DNA of 64,000 nucleotides from Rhopalosiphum padi. Its lineage: Eukaryota; Arthropoda; Insecta; Hemiptera; Aphididae. The stretch lies in NCBI RefSeq assembly GCF_020882245.1, contig NC_083600.1:2604001-2668000 (forward strand), written 5' to 3'. The notes beneath the pieces are model-generated. The model was given only the letters and a program-made list of their open reading frames with translations. It had not been told where the DNA came from and did no database searches. Position 1 is the first letter of the stretch; each line of letters opens with the position of its first letter. Shown piece after piece: positions 1 through 13,020 of this stretch. The position numbers were made by a program, and so were the translations under genes.

Positions 1-1379
1 AATGACCAAACCTCAGTTTTTATAGTAAGTTGAATTAAGAAAAATTATTTAATAGATAATATTTTTATTTTAATCAACGAGTTGAATAGTTCAAGTATGA
101 ATATACATTATAAGAATAATTTAACAGAAATACAATATTTTGTTTAAGTCTAAGGTTAGGTAATATAATTATATTAATTTAATATAAACATAAAAAACCC
201 AAATAGAACAAAGTTGTTGGTATAATCAGATCTAGGAAGTATTTAAAATAAGTTGTAATCGTTGATAGTGCATAAATGCATAATGCATAATTTTAGCACA
301 TATTATAATGCACATTAGTATTAATTAATCAATGTTTTATTCTGAATAGCAGAAACTATACTAGTGAGATATACTGTTATGTAGATTATAGCTTTAAAAT
401 AATGCCAATAGCATGAGATCAGTTTCCAACACCAACATCATATTCAAATCATGTCATATTACTTCAATACGTCTTGAAACAGAAATTGAGTTTTTATTTT
501 GTCGTCAAAATAGTACGTATGTCTACGAGTATAATATAAGTATGTAAGCACGTCATATACTTTAGTCAAAGAAATGATACCCAGGTGTAATATATATATA
601 TTCAACTTATTTTCACTTTTGTCATGACGTCAAATAAACCACAAGCATCATATCACAGTTTGAGTAGACTTAACAATAATAAATCCAATTGGAATCGGTC
701 ATACTTTTGTTATTCAAGTACATTTTAGATTTCTGTCAAAATCTGGGAAAGACTGTAGTACTAGATGTAGGCATATTATATACGTTTCTAGAAGAAAAAA
801 AAGAAAAAGAAAAAACGCTCACAATATATTATTTATGATCAAATAATGGCTGTCAAAGTTATAGGACTCGTGTATAGTATAATGCAAAATACAACGGACC
901 ATTTTATATTTTTGTAGTATTTTCCAAAAACAGATAATGCAATACAATTATTGGCGTTTGTTAAGGTGCATAATAATATTGTATTAATTGAAACACAATA
1001 TGAGTGAGTAAAAATCAAATAAAAATAGGTTTTTATAATTTTTTTTTTTATATATACAAAAAGAAAGAAAGAAGATAATTAATTTGCTGAACAGTGTTTC
1101 GATAAGTACCGAGTTCACCTGGTCATTAAATAGAAAGTCTTTGTAATGTCTATTAAATTTGAATTCAATGACAAATCATTGAATACAAAAAATGATTCCG
1201 AATAAAGACAGACAGTATATATTATACCAAGTTTACTATATTTTATAATATATTTATTATTTATATTATTTAACACGGTTTGTTTATGGTAAATTCGATT
1301 ATTATTTTCCTAAATAATAACATTTAAAAATGACATAGTGTATAAATATAATAATGAACATTTAAATTTCAAATACTTA
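1..1379. other. AT-rich non-coding DNA
   Basis: No coding frame, RNA gene or clear transposon is visible. The stretch holds two purine-only tracts, at 790-815 (26 nt) and 1058-1075, and ordinary AT-rich sequence. It fits intergenic or intronic insect DNA. Confidence 0.6.
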
Positions 1380-1735
1380 TGAATAATATTTTTAAATCAA
1401 ATTACAAAAAAAAATAACCAACATTTGTACCTATTTTTCGTTTGAACATCTAATTTTGTCGAAATTTGAATTATATGTCTTTGTCTCATTAATATTTTTA
1501 AATAGTTTTAATAACAACTTATGAAAAATCTTGAATTACATTTTCAAATTTTTTGACTACGATAATTTATTTATTAATATTAAAAAAATAAAAATAAATT
1601 TAGAATTTAAAAATTCTTTAATATATAAATAGGCCACAGTATTTTGAAAATTATACCATCTGTAGGAAATGATAATAATATCATTGTAAAATAAATAGAT
1701 TCAACTCTCTACTCAGAATCTAAAATGTAAATATT
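1380..1735 (+). repeat. dispersed AT-rich repeat family A, copy 1
   Basis: This segment shares an ordered set of words with other places in the window. A block near 1517-1560 (CTTATGAAAAATCTTG, then TTTTCAA and TTTTTGAC) also occurs near 14597-14640. A block near 1690-1735 ending CAGAATCTAAAAT also occurs near 47060-47095. The shared order suggests one old interspersed element, probably a non-autonomous transposon. Ends and target duplications could not be fixed, and the copies are very diverged, so the boundaries are approximate. Confidence 0.4.
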
Positions 1736-2299
1736 AAATATACTTGAAATGTACTGATTTCTATGCATTAATGAATTGCATTCGTTTTTCCATGGTTAAA
1801 TGTTAGAACATACAATAGTTAATAATGTTTATATATAATTACAAATGATTCAAATGAATAATTATTATCATGTTACAGGGACAATGGATATAGACCTGTA
1901 TACATTATAAATTATAGATATTGAATACTATGTAGAACTTTATAGGCTATTGAAATCCAAAAGAATGTCATCATCACTCAAAAAATAATATGAAATTAAA
2001 ATGGTTTTATTTTCTTTGATTTTATTCGAAAACAGTATTATAATTATAATAACTACTCGTGGAATTTAACAAGATAAATAGATAGGCAAATATAATAAAT
2101 ATAATACATCGGTTTTACTGGTTTAAAATTTAAATAATGTTATTATTAGTTTTTATTTATTTCCATTGAAATTCATAATTTATAACTAACCGATTTCCAA
2201 GTTATAATATAGTATTATAGACTTATAGTATAACACAATACACAGCTATCAGTATTATAATATGTTGATTAAGAGTATTTGTCAATTTGTCAATTGTTT
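1736..2299. other. AT-rich non-coding DNA
   Basis: I see no gene, repeat or structured element here beyond simple AT-rich sequence. Confidence 0.5.
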
Positions 2300-2900
2300 G
2301 GTTGTTTTTCTCTCACGTTAAAAGCAGACAACAATAAACATTCCCTTAGTGTGCGAAAATAAATTTAACATAGATAGGTATTCGTTTTCCGGAAAGACAG
2401 TATAAAAATGTACAGATACCTGTGTCCCTCATATATTTCAAGAGTCAATTTTATTTCTGTTCAGTTTTCCCACGATTTCCGGTCCGCATTTATACTGACA
2501 GAGTTCATTGTTATGTTTCCACATAAACAACGCCGGTTAACGCACTATATAATATTTTAATAATTTAATAAATCTGGATACACAATAATATCGAACTGGT
2601 GAAATGACAAGATAAACTATGCAACCCCGACACCCCGTTGTCGTTGTGTCTTTGTTATTATTATTAATATTTAATGTATAGCCGACGTATTTTACATTAA
2701 TCATTCACCGTTGGATATATATACAATTTTCAGTTAATTTTTTGCCGGGCACTTATCCTCAAACGTCAAAACTGTTCTGTGGTTGAGAATTCCAAAAATG
2801 TCAAGACCGTTTCCGAGTAATGTAAGCATCATCTAAAAAGAGCCGTGTTTTCGACCGCAAAACCACCACACGCGCGCGCGTCGAAATTAGGCCACTCTGA
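2300..2900. other. weak CpG-retaining patch
   Basis: The segment is richer in G, C and CpG than its flanks, with words such as GCCGGTTAACGC, CCGGTCCGC and TTTGCCGGGC. No open frame of note and no convincing splice site is present. It could be a small regulatory element or diverged former coding DNA. The CG run at 2867-2881 lies inside it. Confidence 0.3.
2867..2881. repeat. alternating CA/CG purine-pyrimidine tract
   Basis: A 15 bp strictly alternating tract, CACACGCGCGCGCGT. Such tracts can adopt Z-DNA under negative supercoiling, and an intact CpG run is unusual in this AT-rich background. Confidence 0.7.
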
Positions 2901-4451
2901 TTTCAGTGTTTATCCCTTGATATTAATTATTAAATATATGTACTGCCGACTTGTGACATTGGTTTTTGACGGAGTTATTATTAATAGAAAATAAACGTGT
3001 AAATTATATAATTATAAAATTTAAAAAATATAAGAATTAATGCAAATCCGTTGTTAATATTATTTTAAAAACTACACGGTAAATAATATTATAAAATATG
3101 GAAGAAATTAAAATATGATAAAAGTAAAAGTATCAATTTATTAGAAACTCAGTACAATACAAATATCGATATTATTTGATTTTATTCCAAGGAAACCAGT
3201 ACAAACACAATTATTAGGTAATATGTGTATGTGTTGAAATTTAACAAGTTCTCAGACAAACTACATTTTAGTCACAAGCTACATCTTATCGGAAACTAAT
3301 GATTCGAAAATATTTGACAATAAAAATATATTTTCTTTTTAGTACGTATTATATCGTATTGTTACTAAAAAAAAATAAACGCTGTTTGAAATATAATATA
3401 CGGCAGGTATTTAAAAAAATAATATATTATAAGTATGTTCATTAAAATTTCTATAAAGTTAATTTTAAAGTTATCGAACATGTTCTGGAATATATTATAG
3501 TTAGTTTATTTATTTTTAAAAAAACTTTAATTACAAAATAATTTTTGGGTGGATGAAAATAACTCTCTATAAAAAATTAATTTAAAATATTAAAAGTAAA
3601 ATCATAATATCAACCATTAAATTTTACTATTTTTAAAATAATCAGGTTCTATCTTAATTACTTTGCAAATATAATCAACAGTAAATTGAAGAAGTTAAAA
3701 ACACCATTTTAAGTGACATTTGAGTCAATTGTACATGAAGTAAATAAATGTGAATATACATTCTAGGTAAAACTTCCAAAGTACCTATGTAGATATGAAA
3801 TATTATTTAGATAAACTGTTATTAAGACAATATTAATATTGATTTTATTTTTATAATAAATTGATGTGTATTCGATATAAGAACAATATATGTAAGAGAA
3901 ATTAGTATATTTTTTATTCGGTACAGTATATATATATATATATATAATAATTATAATAATAAGCTATTGCTCGCATAATGGTTACACACCACCTTAAACT
4001 CAGTTCAGAATGTAATAAAGTATTAGGTACCTAGTTTTTTTTTTTGTAAATTAATACCCTAATAATAAACTATATAATTGCCTACTTAACGTTTGGCTAA
4101 GACACAAATTTATTAAGATTAGCATTATAAAAGTTTATAAAAAAAATACTAATACAAAAAAAAATATTTTTATTTATAATTATATTTAATGATGATAATA
4201 ATAATTAATAATCGTATATATAATATATTTAAATAGAACAATTATTATTCTAAATTAATTAGTATTTTTTGTATAAAATAATAAAAATCTATGTGCGTTC
4301 TATTTAAAAATATTATATGGATCTTGTTTATAATAAAAAAAATAATTCATGGTTCATGATTACGTGACCTGCAATTATTATCCTTTTAAAAATCATCATA
4401 ACGAGCATTGAACAAACAAATAAAAAAAAAATGTTTAAATATAATAATATA
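2901..4451. other. AT-rich non-coding DNA
   Basis: No supported gene. The stretch contains the (TA)n run at 3927-3946 and several short A and T tracts, but nothing with coding character. Confidence 0.55.
3927..3946. repeat. (TA)10 microsatellite
   Basis: About ten uninterrupted TA units, followed by an AT-rich TAA-type tail. Confidence 0.9.
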
Positions 4452-4751
4452 TTAAATGCTTTCTTCTCTAATAATTATTGTCTTTACAGCTTTACGTAAG
4501 ATAACATATAAATTCCTAGTAGACATTATATGAAACACAAAAATAGTCTTCCCTCGGCCATTAAAATTCTCAAGAGACCATTCTGGAAACAATTTGATTT
4601 TAAACGTGTCCGCATAATGTATATTGAACCAATAAAGTATAGTAGTGAATACACTTGAAACAGTAATGGTTTTTTCGTCCACTTCATCCGAATTCAGAAC
4701 AATAAAATTAGAATTATTTCCCAAAAATAAAGTTGGATATTTTAAAATTTG
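4452..4751 (-). pseudogene. unrecognised coding-like fragment
   Basis: On the minus strand a frame of about 99 codons is open from an in-frame TAA near 4752 down to TAA at 4452-4454. The translation has the mixed, non-repetitive composition of real protein rather than AT-rich noise. It includes the strings FIVLNSDEVDEKTITVSS, YWFNIHYADTFKIKLFPEW and ENFNGRGKTIFVF. There is no ATG near the beginning, and no splice acceptor between the upstream stop and the coding-like part, so a standard exon is hard to define. A remnant of a transposon-encoded or retroposed protein is the likeliest reading, with a chance open frame as the alternative. I do not recognise the family. Confidence 0.3.
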
Positions 4752-7700
4752 TTACTCTAAATATAGTATTATGCATTCTCTAGAGCACTTCATCGTATGT
4801 ATTTTTAAATCAAAATAATTGTGTAATAAATTCACACTACGAATGTAGTATCTTTACTATGTGATAAGGTTTGATCAAAAAAAATATATTTCTCATTTAG
4901 CTATTTTTAATAGCCCTTCAATGAACAAATAAATAAAAAGTTCAAATATTTAATTAAATTATTTTTTTTTTTTTGTAACGCTTTTTAATATTGATAAATT
5001 AAAAAACAAAATATTTAATTTAAAATCTCAAAATAATATACATATATAATTAATACAATATAATGTCAATGTCTTTATTAAACAAGTTCTTTCTGAATAT
5101 ATATTTTTTATTCTATGTTTAATATTATGTTAAATTGTTGTCCTTTGTATTAAGATAAATTTATTTTATTAACTTCAGACTATTATAGCCCGTAGTTGAA
5201 TCTTATGATATAAATTCAAGTTTCATCAATATTTAAGATTATGAATATATTCCATAGGTAGTTACGATTTCTCCAGTATCTTTCATAAATGGTATATTAT
5301 TTGATGTAAATTATTCAATTATTGATAAACTTTCAAGATATGTAAATTATAATAACCTGCGCTACAGTTCAAAATTCAAACACTAAATTCCTAATTTGTA
5401 GTGATTCAATAATACAATTTGTGTCATTACAATCTCCATAATTATCTCAATCTACAAACTCAAAGTTTACCTATATCCATTTCGAACAATTCTTGATAAC
5501 AATTTTGTATAAGATATTTAAAAAATATTTAACAATCTCGACTCTTTATTTTAAGTCAACTGTTATACGTAATGTGTTGAAATAAATATATTGTAATTTA
5601 ATATTCTACATAAATACTAAAAATTTGTATACAAAATAAAATAAATAGTCAATAACTAATAATATTGTAATAAATAATTCTTACGACAAGGATAAATGAA
5701 AAGCCAACATATTAAAAATATTGTCCAGATCTTACAGCCATTATAAAACCGAATAAATTGTTATATACCTTATAATCACTAATATAAAGTAAAGTTAATA
5801 ATAATAATATAACGTTTTATATACATGTAATAAATTTAATATCCGATGGCCATAGATTCACAGCATTATTTAATAAATAATATAAACGATTGAATTATTT
5901 ATGGATTCAAAGAACTTGTAAATATATACATAGACTTAATTATAATAGTGTGTACAAGGATTTGCTTTGTTTATTAATCAAACACTATTAAGCCAATATA
6001 ATTATTAACACGTAGGGAATTTTTCGGGGAAAACTTGATTTTTAATTAAAACTGTTCTTACGCTAAGCCTAACGACGAGGACTAATGTTGTGTGAAATTA
6101 CTGCAAGATATACGCGAAAATGTATCGTATAACATTAATGTGCCCCATGAAGTCCAGTAAGTTTTTGTCTGAAAAAACCATTAGATAAAGATTACGAACC
6201 AGATAATTCATCAGTTTTAGTTTTAGGTTTTTTTTTGTCTAAATAGAAAGCTTAATTACTACATTTTATGTCACTAGCTGTAAACTTAGATTATTTCACA
6301 ATATAATGGCTATCCGAAAGAAAAAAAAAACCAATTCGGTTTTCCATACCATATATATGATATGACCGCACATAGAATATCGTTTATAACGAATCGCCAT
6401 ACACCTTATACACCGATGAGTAGAAGGTCTATGCAAATCGCACATTATATGTATTGATTTGTCTATTATAACTACTGTTTTTAAGTAGCATTTATTGTGT
6501 ACCGCAAAATGTTCGGCTTAGTCATCAATTACTGAGGTCAAAACGTAAGCATAAAATATAATTTTTTTCATTATACTAGGTAAAACAGATAATTATAATA
6601 TGCCCTAAAGCAACCGAGATTTGTTTAATGGTTTGTGAGAGCCGAGTGGGTCCATGGCAAACCCTAAACACATTTCAAATTAAATATATCTAATGAAAAT
6701 TTCATAACACAACGGTAGTTAAAAAGTATTGTATGACATAAAATGATTATGAACGATAAAGCGTTCAGAATTTTTTTTTCTTATCCATACTTTTGTTTCT
6801 ACTTTTATGTGGTATTATACGGTCTAACTCCTTGTCCACCCCTTTGGTTGCGCTACTGCACTAAAGACAAACTAAATAATATTTTAAACAAAATGTTTAG
6901 TTTTAATAGTACTTAATTCAAAAAAATATACATATATTTGCATCAAAAATCCTAAATTATTCCATAATAATATGCAAACGTACAATTTACATACTTTTTT
7001 GCTTTATCTTTAGGTCGTGATTTAAATTTTTGTATAAAAAAAAACTTTTAACCAATTAATAAAATAAAATATGCATTAACATATAGCAATGTTTATCACA
7101 TTTTAATTGTTACAGTTATGACGAAATACAATTTATATCTTCAGAATTAATATTTAAAATGTGATATATGATTATCAGTTGCCTGCTATAAGCGGACAGT
7201 TTGTAAATTCTACACCGACGACACATTTCCCCAAAGGTGGTTAATTTATGTTTACCGTTGAACTATATTACTATAACATTCACAGTAAAATATTGTATAG
7301 GTACCTAATCATGTTACCACATGGCACATACACATACCGTGTCCTATAAATAAGTTTACATTTTACACTTTATGTTTATGTATAGTAGGTATTGTATAAG
7401 CAGTCACGCAATTCTTCGCGTGTCGTTTATATAAGCAATGTATCATCTGATGACCATTATAGAAAATCTGTTATAATTTTCTGTACAAAAAAAAAGTTAC
7501 CGGTAACTATGTAAAAACACGTCAAACACGGTAATAGATAATATATTATTACAGGCCATGTTATAGTACGTTGGTACATATACAAACTTTTCAATTTTTG
7601 TCTAATCTCATATTTTTTTTTTATCCAAATATTTTCGTGGTTTGAAAATACATGGTGTATGGCGTTTACACAATGCCATGTTTACTAAGTTGTTAATAGT

Positions 7701-8379
7701 TTTTGTAAAATTATTTTTTTGATTGACAGAACGACGTCTTATTTTAAGTTAATATCTAATATTATTACAAAAACAAATGCTGTTTTTATTATCAAGCGCG
7801 CTATTAAATTTCCAAAGTCTTAATTCGTAAAAAGTTATCAAAACAAATATTAAAATATCATTCAACAATAACAAGACCATTTTGTACATTTTTTTCCCAA
7901 TAATATGCTTGAAGGTATTTTTATGTACTAAAACTAGTTTTGTTTTAATTTTTAATTTTTTTTTTTTTTTTTTATCTAACCGTTAACAAATATATTTATA
8001 GGATACTTCAAAAAGCGTGATCACGTTCCATTTTTTTTTTTTAAATAGTTTATTTATTCAAATATTCTGATTTTCAGAGTTTTTATAAATATTAAAAATC
8101 ATATTATAAGATTATTAAGGTTATTTTTACTACTTAAGAAGTGTCCTGTGGTGGTAAAAACTTCTGTTTTATTATAAAATAGTTATTATACAAATATTGC
8201 TATGTATCTAATTCAATATTCTAATGAATGATTATTTGTCAGTTATAAAAACGTTTATATTAAGGATGATAGTCCTTAAAAACGGACGTATAAAAATTTT
8301 AAAAAATGTTGAAAAATATATAATATTGGATTTAGTATTTATTATATTTGGACACTTATTAAAATCTGCATAGCTTTCA
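4752..8379. other. AT-rich non-coding DNA
   Basis: No supported gene. Slightly less AT-rich words occur near 6600-6680 and 6820-6870 (for example CTTGTCCACCCCTTTGG). These resemble transposon debris but have no definable ends. A T18 run lies at 7956-7973. Confidence 0.5.
7956..7973. repeat. T18 homopolymer
   Basis: Eighteen consecutive T residues. It could be an old poly(A) tail on the minus strand, but no retroposon body is visible beside it. Confidence 0.85.
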
Positions 8380-8640
8380 TGGACATATATACGTCTTATA
8401 TAACTCAAAAACTACTCATTTAAATTTTGATTTTGATGCGTCAAAGTGTTTGAAAAAATTATCTATTAAATAATTTACAGTATAAAGGGAGGTTATAATA
8501 TATATATATATATGTAAATGGCCTTTATCTATATTTAGAAATTTCAAAAATTAGATTTTAGATAACTGAATCTTCGACAAAAAAGAGGGTTGAACATGCT
8601 CGGGGAATCACCCCATATAAATAAATAAAAACAAATGATA
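8380..8640 (+). repeat. probable interspersed repeat with GGGGAATCACCCC motif
   Basis: The stretch carries phrases typical of a transposon end rather than simple AT sequence. These are AACTCAAAAACTACTCATTT near 8404, TGATGCGTCAAAGTGTTTG near 8434, and the imperfect palindrome GGGGAATCACCCC near 8600 followed by an AT tail. A (TA)n run lies at 8499-8513. I recall similar wording in aphid repeats, but without a search the family and ends are uncertain. Confidence 0.35.
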
Positions 8641-11600
8641 CACATGACTTATAAAACACATTTTATAAGAATTTTTCATAGTAAATTTAAAATAGTTCAA
8701 AACAAATAATATTTGAGAAATTCAAAAACCGTATCGATTTTATTTTAGTATTATATTATATTATTACCTTCATAATAAATTATAAATATTTCATTTTTCC
8801 ATATTCTTTAAAATGTTTATAATGTATACAAATGGTGCATAATAGTTTTTGAGAAAGTTTGTGCAGGCATAAAAGAAATAATATAAATAAAGAATTGAAT
8901 ACTTAAGTGAGAAAATATCGTTCACAAACCGCAATTAAATAATTGCATTTTATTTCATTTATTCTGGAGTTAAATGGGTTTCTGTAAAAATTATTAACAC
9001 TATGTAGGTTTTTTTTATTGTATATACTATATACAATATACAATATATACTCGTAGTTTGTTTGAAAATAACTCATTTGCATTTTATAAAAAAATATTGA
9101 TAAAAAGTAGATGATATTACGGTTAGTTGCCATATTTTCAAATTAATAGGTAAACAACTTACAATTATTTGAATTCCAATAAATATTTATTAATAATAAT
9201 AACTATTATTTATAATATTTAATTTTTGTTTATAGTTTTGTTTGATAATTTTGACTGGCTCAGTAATTCTATTATTAAAGTATAATATGGAAATTTGTTA
9301 TATATGACCAATGATAGACCATTATAATATTAATTTTGATTTTGAATAGATTGATATTATTTTAACTTTTGGGAGAAAGATTACACCTAAGAAGAAGACT
9401 CAAGGTGTATTATAAAATATCCAATATTATTTCTGCTATTTACACACATCGCAAGTTTTAGTATGTATTTTCAAAGAATAACGTAGAGCGACTGATATAA
9501 ATACACATTAAGTTTGGAATCACTACTGGTTTTTAATGTTATATACTAATTACTAATTAGTAATTAATAAGAACTTATATTATTTAATGTTATGCATATT
9601 AATTATAATTATTACATAATATCATTTATAATATTTAAAAACAAAATCCTTTTGAAAATTGCAAACGTTTAAACTATTCCATAGGTGAAGTTAGCCTTCA
9701 TGTTTAGAGAATGTAATTATTTCTGAAAATATTAACCACCTCCCCTGACTCGCTTCGTTCAGAACCTAAAAGCGTCATATGTAAAGGACTTTATTTTTGT
9801 TTAGGAAGTGCCACCGTATACCCTTCACACTCGCTGGTTCCGGCCCGTGTTTGCAATACATTAATTTATTTGCTGTGAAATTAACTTTAAAATTAATGGT
9901 AATATTTTTGAAGTGGATTCGTACTTTTTATGAATTGGGCATGACGTATATAATTTGAAATATGTCACGTTACTGTCAACTGTTTAAAAAAAATCGGTGT
10001 GTGTTCGTGCAAAACTCTCATATTATAATATATAATTAAATAAAAATCAAATGTACCTATTTTCAATTTCGTTTCGTTCTAATATACTGCAGATTTCTGC
10101 CAATTAAAATAATAATTGTGTTATATTTATAAAAATCGTATTAGATAATTTAAATAAACAAAACTATTAATGCATTATTCACACTTAGTAATATTCTTGT
10201 GGCCAAGTACCAAAATAAAAGAAAAAAATCTTTTAATTCTGGTAAATTTGTTTTTTTCTTTTTTTATCATTTGTACGTTCAGTGTCCGTGAACCCTTCAG
10301 TTTTTCATAACGTTGGCTTTATGCCATATCATTACGACAGCTGCAGTGTCTAAGCTACGACGTCGGAAACGTTGTGAATTGTTCTTTACGTTATCCATTA
10401 TACTCTCTTTAAACTGTATTGTCTGTATTACTGTTTATAATAATAATAATAATAATAGAAAAAAAATCTAAGAAACCAAAAATAAAAACAAATTTAATTT
10501 TCTTGGTAATTGTAAGTACAATTATGAACAATTATAACCGTTCCAAATTTAAACATTGCATTTTGCAGGTTACAATGTAAGTTCTTGATTGGTAAGTTTT
10601 CTGTTTTTTCACTTTTTTTTTCTATTCAAACACCGTAACAAACTCAATGAATCTAAGACGTGGAATGAATAAAAGACCAGTTACCAAACGAAAAACATGT
10701 TGTATTCGTACTACAGCGAACCAAAAGTTTTAACTATATTTTATGAGCGCACTCTAAAGGTCGTATACATATGTTATTGGATCTTAGTTTACATTTTGTG
10801 AAAATTTACAAATTATAGTTTACTAAAGTTTTTCCCATCTTAAAGTATTTTAAAATTTAAAACTGGTTAGTACTTTTATATTATGTTAATAATCGAAGTT
10901 GTGTCTTGAACATATATTTGATAGTTACCTATGTACTATATTTTATTTGATGTATTTTAAAAATATTCGTGGACAATGATAAAAACACAATTTCATTATC
11001 ATATTTTAACTTAACATTATTGAAAAACCAATTATCATTAAAATATTCCAGTAAGTACCTAGTATCCATATTTGAATATTCATCAACTAAGATAAATTAT
11101 AAGTGCACAATTCTGATATCTTATTAAATTTCCTATAATTTAGGGATATACCATCTAATTTATTTGCAGCGTAGGACAAAATATGATAATTATTAACTTT
11201 ATTTAGTTTGCATGACTAAAATTCCTAAAGTTACCTTGTTTAATACAAAAAAGGTTGGGTCTGGGTTAGTTTTGCAGCGATACGTTCTTCTCGGTAAACA
11301 GTTTACTTATTTTTAATAATATGAACCATTTGAGAAATAATTGAAATAAACTCTGTTTTTTGTTAATAACAATTTTCAATTTATATTGAATTATATGCAA
11401 TACACACATTTAGTTATGTTTTATATGCTTAAAACAATTTAAATATATCATACAATTATGTATGGTCACATTCAAAATAGATTGATTGTATTGTCTAGAA
11501 ATGGAACCAATTGTTCATGATGAAAAACGTAGAGCGTCACAATATAATAGTATTTTGCAATGTCCATATTCTACACACCGATCTTTAAACGCCTTGTAAT

Positions 11601-11859
11601 TAATAATTATATCAGTTTGTCGTGTATTATTTTTGTGGTATTTACAGTTGAAACTTTTAGCGCTTAAGAGTACGCTTTGTCCACATTAAATATTTTTTGA
11701 ACATTTTAAAACGCTCATAACTTTCTTTAAATTTAAATATAAAAATAAAATTTCTAGGGGCCCTAGATAATAATATACTTTCATTAAAATTCGATAATAA
11801 TTAAATTCATTATAATACTCAGGACAGAGTAAAATAAATTCTTCTTTATCGGCGAATTT
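8641..11859. other. AT-rich non-coding DNA with small mixed-composition patches
   Basis: No supported gene. A less AT-rich patch at about 9735-9850 (CCTCCCCTGACTCGCTTCG, later CACTCGCTGGTTCCGGCCCG) and another at about 10270-10380 with a CAGCTG E-box may be transposon debris or regulatory sequence. TTGTATAT-ACT-ATATACAA near 9017-9036 is an AT palindrome. A TAA run lies at 10438-10456. Confidence 0.45.
10438..10456. repeat. (TAA)6 microsatellite
   Basis: Six uninterrupted TAA units. Confidence 0.9.
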
Positions 11860-12114
11860 TCCATGCGTTAGTCAGGCGGAGACAACACACGCCATGCGGG
11901 TATATAACCTTCTCTCGACTGTTCCGACCAGAGCCGGATACCATGGGACAAAACTATGCATTTGTGTAATACAATAAAATTATTTATTAAAGATTTCTCG
12001 TGAGGCATTTTCTCCGTTTATTAAACTCGCAATAATATTAAAACCCATAAACGTATACTCCCAAGACATCAGAAACGCTCGTAGTATGTAATATAAGCTT
12101 TCTGAGGACTGTCA

Positions 12115-12195
12115 ATGGCCGTAGACGAGCTCCTTGGAATTTCGTCCGGTTTTGATTTACTCGAGACTGGAAACGTGATTGGTCAAGCGAGATAA
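12115..12195 (+). CDS. candidate small ORF of 26 codons
   Basis: An ATG in acceptable insect context (GTCAATGGCC) opens 26 codons ending at TAA 12193-12195, and an in-frame TGA lies four codons upstream of the ATG. The peptide begins MAVDELLGISSGFDLL and ends GNVIGQAR, which is acidic and leucine-rich near the start and does not look like AT-rich noise. Codons are mixed and GC-rich compared with the flanks. It could be a genuine small ORF, an upstream ORF in a 5' leader, or chance in a CpG island where stops are rare. No family is recognised. Confidence 0.2.
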   Translation: MAVDELLGISSGFDLLETGNVIGQAR

Positions 12196-12280
12196 TCATT
12201 ATTTATTAGTTCCCACCCGCGTTTGGTTTTAAAAAAAATATTTTATTTGAGTGTAAAAACTTTGATCACACCCACGCGCG

Positions 12281-12520
12281 TTGCAGATTTACGCCTGGAA
12301 TAAATCCGGCGCACGCGGATGTGGATTACTGAGCGAATATTGTTTTAATGACGTTTTAAAACGTTATCGTGCGTATAATATTATTTTCAGCATTATCATT
12401 ATTATACTTACACTCGGTATACATTTTACATATATAACTACACATCTACACTGTGTCGTCGTCGTCGTCGTCGTCGTAGTCGTCGATAACGATGTTATTG
12501 TTTTACTCAGAATTTATTAA
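12281..12520 (+). CDS. possible exon or ORF with valine-repeat tail
   Basis: An open frame follows an acceptor-like GCGCGTTGCAG that ends at about 12285. The first 30 codons (IYAWNKSGARGCGLLSEYCF and on) look protein-like. They are followed by a hydrophobic stretch rich in I and L that could span a membrane, then by a run of valines translated from the GTC microsatellite. There is no ATG near the beginning. The pyrimidine tract before the AG is weak, so this is an exon only if a transcript shows it. Chance openness within a CpG island is a serious alternative. Confidence 0.15.
   Translation: MQIYAWNKSGARGCGLLSEYCFNDVLKRYRAYNIIFSIIIIILTLGIHFTYITTHLHCVVVVVVVVVVDNDVIVLLRIY
12351..12364. repeat. 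14 bp perfect palindrome
   Basis: ACGTTTTAAAACGT is identical to its reverse complement. It lies in the island at 11.9-13.1 kb and could be a site for a dimeric DNA-binding protein, although that is inference. Confidence 0.7.
12455..12485. repeat. (GTC)n trinucleotide repeat
   Basis: About ten GTC units with one interruption (GTA) near 12478. This GC-rich triplet repeat is unusual for the window and sits inside an open frame. Confidence 0.9.
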
Positions 12521-12838
12521 AAGTTACCCCTTTGGGAAACTTTTGGCTGTTAAAATGTATAAGAGTTCCACCGCGAATTTCCGACTGTAATAATACATAT
12601 AACGAGAGTGTTATTATAGTGTAAATACGCGTGCATTCGTTTGTGCGGTCCATGTGCGTATTAATAGTATTAATAATATTATATAATACGCCATCGCGTT
12701 ATCGAGACTCTGTGCCAAAGTAATATAACATTTATGCGTAACAATACATATATAATAACATATTACAATAATTCCCGCGTTTTACAAGTTATTATAAATG
12801 TTTTGAATACCATCGTCACCGTAAATGCATTCGCATAC

Positions 12839-12853
12839 ATATATATATATATA
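12839..12853. repeat. (AT)n microsatellite
   Basis: About seven AT units. Confidence 0.85.
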
Positions 12854-12991
12854 GTTGCGGAAACTTGTATTATTAATTGGATTGGCGATTAAAGTAGTTT
12901 GAATTAAGTCTGTGGGGAGATAACGTCGCGTATAGAGGGCATTCACGAGAAAACTTCGTCTCCGCGTACGAATGTACGATATGATTAGAAT

Positions 12992-13020
12992 ATAATAATA
13001 ATAATAACAATAATAATAAC
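12992..13020. repeat. (TAA)n microsatellite, interrupted
   Basis: A TAA/ATA run with a single C interruption in each half. Confidence 0.85.

Noticed and set aside
10560..10580. An 8 nt micro-exon between TTTTGCAG and GTAAGT
   Set aside because: Acceptor and donor words are both good, but an exon of 8 nt with no flanking exons cannot be supported and is expected by chance in 64 kb.
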